This document shows, piece by piece, positions 6,859 to 9,883 of a DNA stretch of 9,883 bases; position 1 is the first letter of the stretch; each line of letters starts with the position of its first letter. Origin of the DNA: Micrococcales bacterium (GTDB taxonomy: Bacteria; Actinomycetota; Actinomycetes; Actinomycetales; Dermatophilaceae). The stretch is from the NCBI GenBank assembly GCA_003157445.1, contig PMJN01000120.1:1-9883 (forward strand), read 5' to 3'. The translations under genes were made by a program, and so were the position numbers. The notes under the pieces are model-generated. The model did no database searches. It was not told the DNA's origin and saw only the letters and a list, made by a program, of their open reading frames with translations.

Positions 6859-7062
6859 ATGGCACAAGGCACCGTTAAGTGGTTCAACGCTGAAAAGGGC
6901 TTCGGATTCATTGCCCAGGACGGCGGCGGCCCGGACGTGTTCGTTCACTACTCCGCAATCGAAACGAGCGGCTACCGGTCGCTCGAAGAGGCGCAGCGCG
7001 TCGAGTTCGAGGTCACCCAGGGTCCGAAGGGCCCGCAGGCCGAGAAGGTCCAGGCGCTCTGA
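6859..7062 (+). CDS. cspA: Cold-shock protein, CspA family
   Basis: Single-domain OB-fold protein of 67 residues, the standard length, that binds single-stranded RNA and DNA and acts as an RNA chaperone. Nucleic-acid-binding motifs are intact: RNP1 KGFGFI (13-18) and RNP2 VFVHYS (27-32), with the surface aromatics Trp8, Phe9, Phe15, Phe17, Phe28 and His30. The start at 6859 gives the conserved [10 protein letters not shown] opening; GAAAGAG at 6844-6850 is the likely ribosome site, eight bases away. An in-frame ATG at 6832 would add nine residues, and the frame is open back to 6601, but those additions match nothing in the family. The long structured leader suggests RNA-level control, as in other csp genes. 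Monocistronic, with hairpins on both sides. Confidence 0.95.
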   Translation: MAQGTVKWFNAEKGFGFIAQDGGGPDVFVHYSAIETSGYRSLEEAQRVEFEVTQGPKGPQAEKVQAL

Positions 7063-7079
7063 CACACAGGGCTCTGACC

Positions 7080-7119
7080 TCAGCGCCCACACGGCGCTGA
7101 CTGAGCGCAGTCAACTGCG
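7080..7119 (+). terminator. Two short hairpins after the cold-shock gene
   Basis: TCAGCGCC (7080-7087) pairs with GGCGCTGA (7093-7100) across a 5-base loop. CGCAG (7106-7110) pairs with CTGCG (7115-7119) across a 4-base loop. They begin 17 bases after the stop codon and may protect the mRNA 3' end or aid termination. No T-tract follows either. Confidence 0.4.
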
Positions 7120-7136
7120 ACTGAATAGTCGTTGTG

Positions 7137-7166
7137 CGATACCCCCGGCTCCGGCCGGGGGCATCG
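7137..7166. terminator. Strong GC hairpin between convergent csp and PBP genes
   Basis: CCCCCGGC (7142-7149) and GCCGGGGG (7154-7161) form a perfect 8-bp stem with a 4-base loop. After one A/C mismatch the stem extends four more pairs (7137-7140 with 7163-7166). It lies in the convergent gap, 75 bp past the csp stop and 57 bp past the PBP stop, so it is probably a shared terminator. It lacks a T-run. Confidence 0.65.
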
Positions 7167-7222
7167 TCGTCTCTGGCGCAGTGTCGTGCTCGATCGTCCT
7201 TGCCGTCGCCGATCGAAACGAC

Positions 7223-9136
7223 TTAGTGCTGAAGGTCTCCCAGGAAGGTCGCGGCGATCGGCGCCGCCACGGTGGCACCGCTCTTGCCGTCCTCCACTAA
7301 CACAGCGAATGCGACGTTGCCCTGCCAGCCGACGAACCAGGCATGGGTGGCGGGAGGGTTGCCGGCCCCGTACTCAGCGGTGCCAGTCTTGCCAGACACC
7401 GGTCCCCCCGGGACGGAGCTGATGACCCCGGTTGCGGTGCCCTGGGTGACCACGAGGCGCATCAGGGCCCGAAGCTGCCCGGCTGCCTTGGCATCCAACG
7501 GTTTTGGCGTCCGGTCGGCTCCGGTCACTGCCGGAGTGCGGATCAGCGCGGGCTGAATGTAGCTCCCGCGGGCAACCGAGGCTGTCATGACCGCCAGGTC
7601 GGCCGGCGAGACCGACGTCCTGGCCTGACCGAAAGCGGTGGTGGCCTTCTCCACCTTGGAGGTGGCCACCGGTATCGAGCCGCCGAATGCCCCGTCCACA
7701 CCCAGGAGATTCCCCCAACCTGCCCCGACACCGAGTGCGGCTGCGGCATCGTGCACGTCGGAGTTCCCCATGCCGCTCGAGAGGCCGACGAAGGCGGTGT
7801 TGCACGAGTTGGCAAAGTCCACCGAGAACGGCACGACCCCTAACGTCTCGTGCTCGTAGTTGCGCAAGGTGGTGGCCTCGATCACAACACTTGCAGGACA
7901 GAGCACCGGCGTGCTCGGAGCCAGTCCCTTGGTCAGCAATGAGTACGTCGTGGCGACCTTGAGTGTCGACCCCGGCGCGTAGGCGCTCAGCAGTGCGCGG
8001 TTCATGCCGGCCTCGGGCGAGCTCGCAACGGCGAGCAGGTCACCGGTGGGGACATCCACAGCCACCAGGGCCGAAGGGACTGTTCCGGTGCCGACAAGGG
8101 CGGCTTCGGCCGCCTTTTGGATCTTCGAGTCCAGCGTCAACGTTATCGGCTTGCCATCGGTTGCGGCCTTCTGCACCAGCGGCAGATCCGGCTTGTCGCT
8201 CGAGGTCACTTTGAACCCGGACGTACCACCGAGCACATCGTTGTACTTTGCCTGCAGCCCGCCTAGCCCGGCGTAGTCCCCCGTGGCGTAGCGTCCCTTG
8301 CCGTTCTTGATGGCATCGGCAGTCACCGGACCAAACGAACCCAGCAGCGGTCGGGCGAGTGTGGACAGCGGCTGCTGCCGCGAGGGATAGACCACACCGA
8401 CGAGGGCGTCCAGTTGCGTCTTGAGGCCTTGGAACGCGGAGTCGCGAAGCGTGATGACCGAGATCGCGTTGCTCGACTTGGCCCCCTGGGCTGCGTGGAG
8501 CTTGGCGACCAGGGAGCCGGCAGGTTCGTTGAGGAGCTTCTCCAGCTGGGTAACGGTCGCGTCGTTCGCTCGTGCCGGGTCGATCGCGACGTCATAGACC
8601 GTGCCCACAGTCAGGATGGCCGTCCCGTTGCGGTCCAGGATGTCTCCGCGCGTGCCCGAGGTCCGGGTGGCGACCAGCTTCGCCTTGGGGCTCAGCCCAT
8701 TGGCCCACATCGAGGCTCCGCCCTTGGCAACGACACCCCAGACCCCGTTGCTGTTGCGCTGCAGCTGGATCGCCATCGGGTAGGTCCATCTGGTGTTCCC
8801 GCCCACGGTCCAGGAAACCGACAGCTTGCCGCTGGCGTTGTCACCAGCACGGGTGAGTGAGGCGACTGTGACCTTGGCGGGGGCGGTTCCGAGTCCTTGG
8901 GTTGTGCTCTTGAAGCTGGCTGCGACCTGGTCGGCGCCCTGGCCGACGTACGTGAGGCCGTGGACGTCCCCCTGCGACCACGCCCCGGCGAACTGGTCCG
9001 CGCAGGCTCGGGCACCCAGGTCCAGACGTGCCTGTTCCTGGCGGTTGAAGTACGCAAATCCCCCCACGGCCGCAGATACCCCGACGACTCCGGCTACGAA
9101 TGAGGCGATGATGATGCGTCTGTTCATGGCCCCCAT
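7223..9136 (-). CDS. Class B penicillin-binding protein with NTF2-like N-terminal domain
   Basis: Membrane-anchored DD-transpeptidase predicted to cross-link peptidoglycan stem peptides outside the membrane. 637 residues: one N-terminal membrane segment (about 8-30) after a short basic stretch; an NTF2/MecA_N-like domain (about 38-150); a PBP dimerisation domain beginning with the class B signature around RGDILDRNG (163-171); and a C-terminal transpeptidase domain (about 330-637). All three catalytic motifs are intact: Ser390-Thr-Leu-Lys393 (SxxK, acyl-acceptor Ser390), Ser444-Cys-Asn446 (SxN) and Lys583-Thr-Gly585 (KTG). The domain order resembles actinobacterial PbpA-like and MecA-type PBPs, but there is no reason to infer resistance. 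The start may be 9136 or an ATG at 9127 (MNRRIII); neither has a strong ribosome site. It stands alone, without FtsW/RodA or kinase neighbours. Confidence 0.92.
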   Translation of the reverse strand: MGAMNRRIIIASFVAGVVGVSAAVGGFAYFNRQEQARLDLGARACADQFAGAWSQGDVHGLTYVGQGADQVAASFKSTTQGLGTAPAKVTVASLTRAGDNASGKLSVSWTVGGNTRWTYPMAIQLQRNSNGVWGVVAKGGASMWANGLSPKAKLVATRTSGTRGDILDRNGTAILTVGTVYDVAIDPARANDATVTQLEKLLNEPAGSLVAKLHAAQGAKSSNAISVITLRDSAFQGLKTQLDALVGVVYPSRQQPLSTLARPLLGSFGPVTADAIKNGKGRYATGDYAGLGGLQAKYNDVLGGTSGFKVTSSDKPDLPLVQKAATDGKPITLTLDSKIQKAAEAALVGTGTVPSALVAVDVPTGDLLAVASSPEAGMNRALLSAYAPGSTLKVATTYSLLTKGLAPSTPVLCPASVVIEATTLRNYEHETLGVVPFSVDFANSCNTAFVGLSSGMGNSDVHDAAAALGVGAGWGNLLGVDGAFGGSIPVATSKVEKATTAFGQARTSVSPADLAVMTASVARGSYIQPALIRTPAVTGADRTPKPLDAKAAGQLRALMRLVVTQGTATGVISSVPGGPVSGKTGTAEYGAGNPPATHAWFVGWQGNVAFAVLVEDGKSGATVAAPIAATFLGDLQH

Positions 9137-9215
9137 CCAATCTCACTGACCTGTATGTCAAGCATTTGGCCCTTGGCACTCCCGCTGGGGCGATATGCGT
9201 GGCAGAGTCGCGCTC
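9137..9215. promoter_or_regulatory. Divergent promoter region, PBP / acyl-CoA synthetase
   Basis: 79 bp between the divergent starts. On the minus strand a perfect -35 hexamer TTGACA lies at 9161-9156. The only -10-like sequence at about 15 bases (TTGGAT, 9140-9135) overlaps the upstream PBP start codon. If that promoter is real, the transcript would begin at or next to the second ATG (9127). No equally clear plus-strand promoter was seen. Confidence 0.4.
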
Positions 9216-9883
9216 ATGAGAAGCACCATGCAAGAGTCTCCCCTGCTGATCTCGCGGATCCTCATGTCGGGCACGCAGCTGCATGCCGACCAGGAGGTAG
9301 TCACCTGGACCAGGCAGGGCGCGCGGCGGATGTCATTTGCCGAGGTGGGCACCAGGTCTGCTCAGCTCGCCAACGCCCTGCGGGGCCTGGGTATCGATGG
9401 CGACCAGCGCGTGGCCACCTTCATGTGGAACAACGCCGAGCACCTTGTTGCCTATCTGGCTGTGCCCTCCATGGGCGCTGTCCTGCATGCGCTGAACATC
9501 CGGCTCTTCCCTGAACAGATCATCTACGTCACCAACCACGCCCAGAACACGGTCGTCGTCCTGGACAACAGCCTGGCGGAGCCATTCAGCAAGCTGCTCC
9601 CACATCTGCTGACACTGCGTCACGTCATCGTCAATGGGCCGATCCCCGATGAAGTGCGCGGGGCCCTTTCGGCGGCCCCTCAGATCGAGGCCGTCCACGA
9701 CTGGGACACCCTGCTCGCTGCCCAGCCGAAGACCTTCGACTGGCCGGTGCTGGACGAACGCGATGCCTCCTCGATGTGTTACACCTCGGGCACGACGGGT
9801 AATCCCAAAGGCGTGGTCTACTCCCATCGGTCCAACTACCTGCACACGATGCAGGTCACGATGGGCATGGGCTTCAACCAAGG
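9216..9883 (+). CDS. Acyl-CoA synthetase (AMP-forming), 3' end outside window
   Basis: ANL-superfamily ligase that activates a fatty acid through an acyl-adenylate to acyl-CoA, using ATP. The first 222 residues are visible. The adenylate-forming P-loop motif is complete at Tyr189-Gly199 (YTSGTTGNPKG), followed by VVYSHRSN. Upstream lie the usual N-terminal alpha/beta elements, including MSFAEV, GDQRVATFMWNNAEHL and GAVLHALNIRL. The start at 9216 (MRSTMQESPL) is preferred because this opening is common in actinobacterial medium/long-chain ligases and AGAG lies eight bases upstream; in-frame ATGs at 9195 and 9228 are alternatives. The acyl-specificity region and C-terminal lid are off the right edge, so chain length cannot be judged. 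Confidence 0.9.
   Translation, partial: MRSTMQESPLLISRILMSGTQLHADQEVVTWTRQGARRMSFAEVGTRSAQLANALRGLGIDGDQRVATFMWNNAEHLVAYLAVPSMGAVLHALNIRLFPEQIIYVTNHAQNTVVVLDNSLAEPFSKLLPHLLTLRHVIVNGPIPDEVRGALSAAPQIEAVHDWDTLLAAQPKTFDWPVLDERDASSMCYTSGTTGNPKGVVYSHRSNYLHTMQVTMGMGFNQ

Overview
High-GC window with actinobacterial character. The main evidence is a gene closely matching mycobacterial-type F420-dependent glucose-6-phosphate dehydrogenase (F420 sugar oxidation is typical of actinomycetes), G/C-ending codons throughout, a short CspA-type protein and an NTF2-like/transpeptidase class B PBP. Nothing in the sequence fixes the genus. No tRNA, rRNA, CRISPR array, transposase or phage gene was seen. The content looks like ordinary chromosomal metabolism and housekeeping.

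Layout. (1) 1-2004, plus strand: the 3' part of fgd, overlapping by one base (TGATG) with an alpha-methylacyl-CoA racemase gene. A perfect 12-bp hairpin follows and sits in a convergent gap. (2) 2209-3144, minus strand: a LysR-type regulator, divergent from 3270-6202, plus strand: a class III aminotransferase (gabT-like) and a succinate-semialdehyde-type dehydrogenase (gabD-like). This is a compact GABA-degradation cassette: GABA plus 2-oxoglutarate gives succinic semialdehyde plus glutamate, then semialdehyde is oxidised to succinate, probably under the LysR protein. (3) 6203-6858: about 650 bp with no credible gene. It holds an 18-bp tandem duplication, a dispersed repeat, competing hairpins and an intrinsic terminator. 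(4) 6859-7062, plus strand: a 67-residue cold-shock protein preceded by the structured leader and followed by several hairpins. (5) 7223-9136, minus strand: a membrane-anchored class B penicillin-binding protein with intact SxxK, SxN and KTG motifs. (6) 9216-9883, plus strand: the N-terminal part of an acyl-CoA synthetase that runs off the right edge.

No clearly new multi-gene system was found. The most interesting feature is the cold-shock gene leader, where an intrinsic terminator lies between a plausible promoter and the coding region. The racemase and acyl-CoA synthetase both act on acyl-CoA but are about 7 kb apart, so no joint pathway is claimed.
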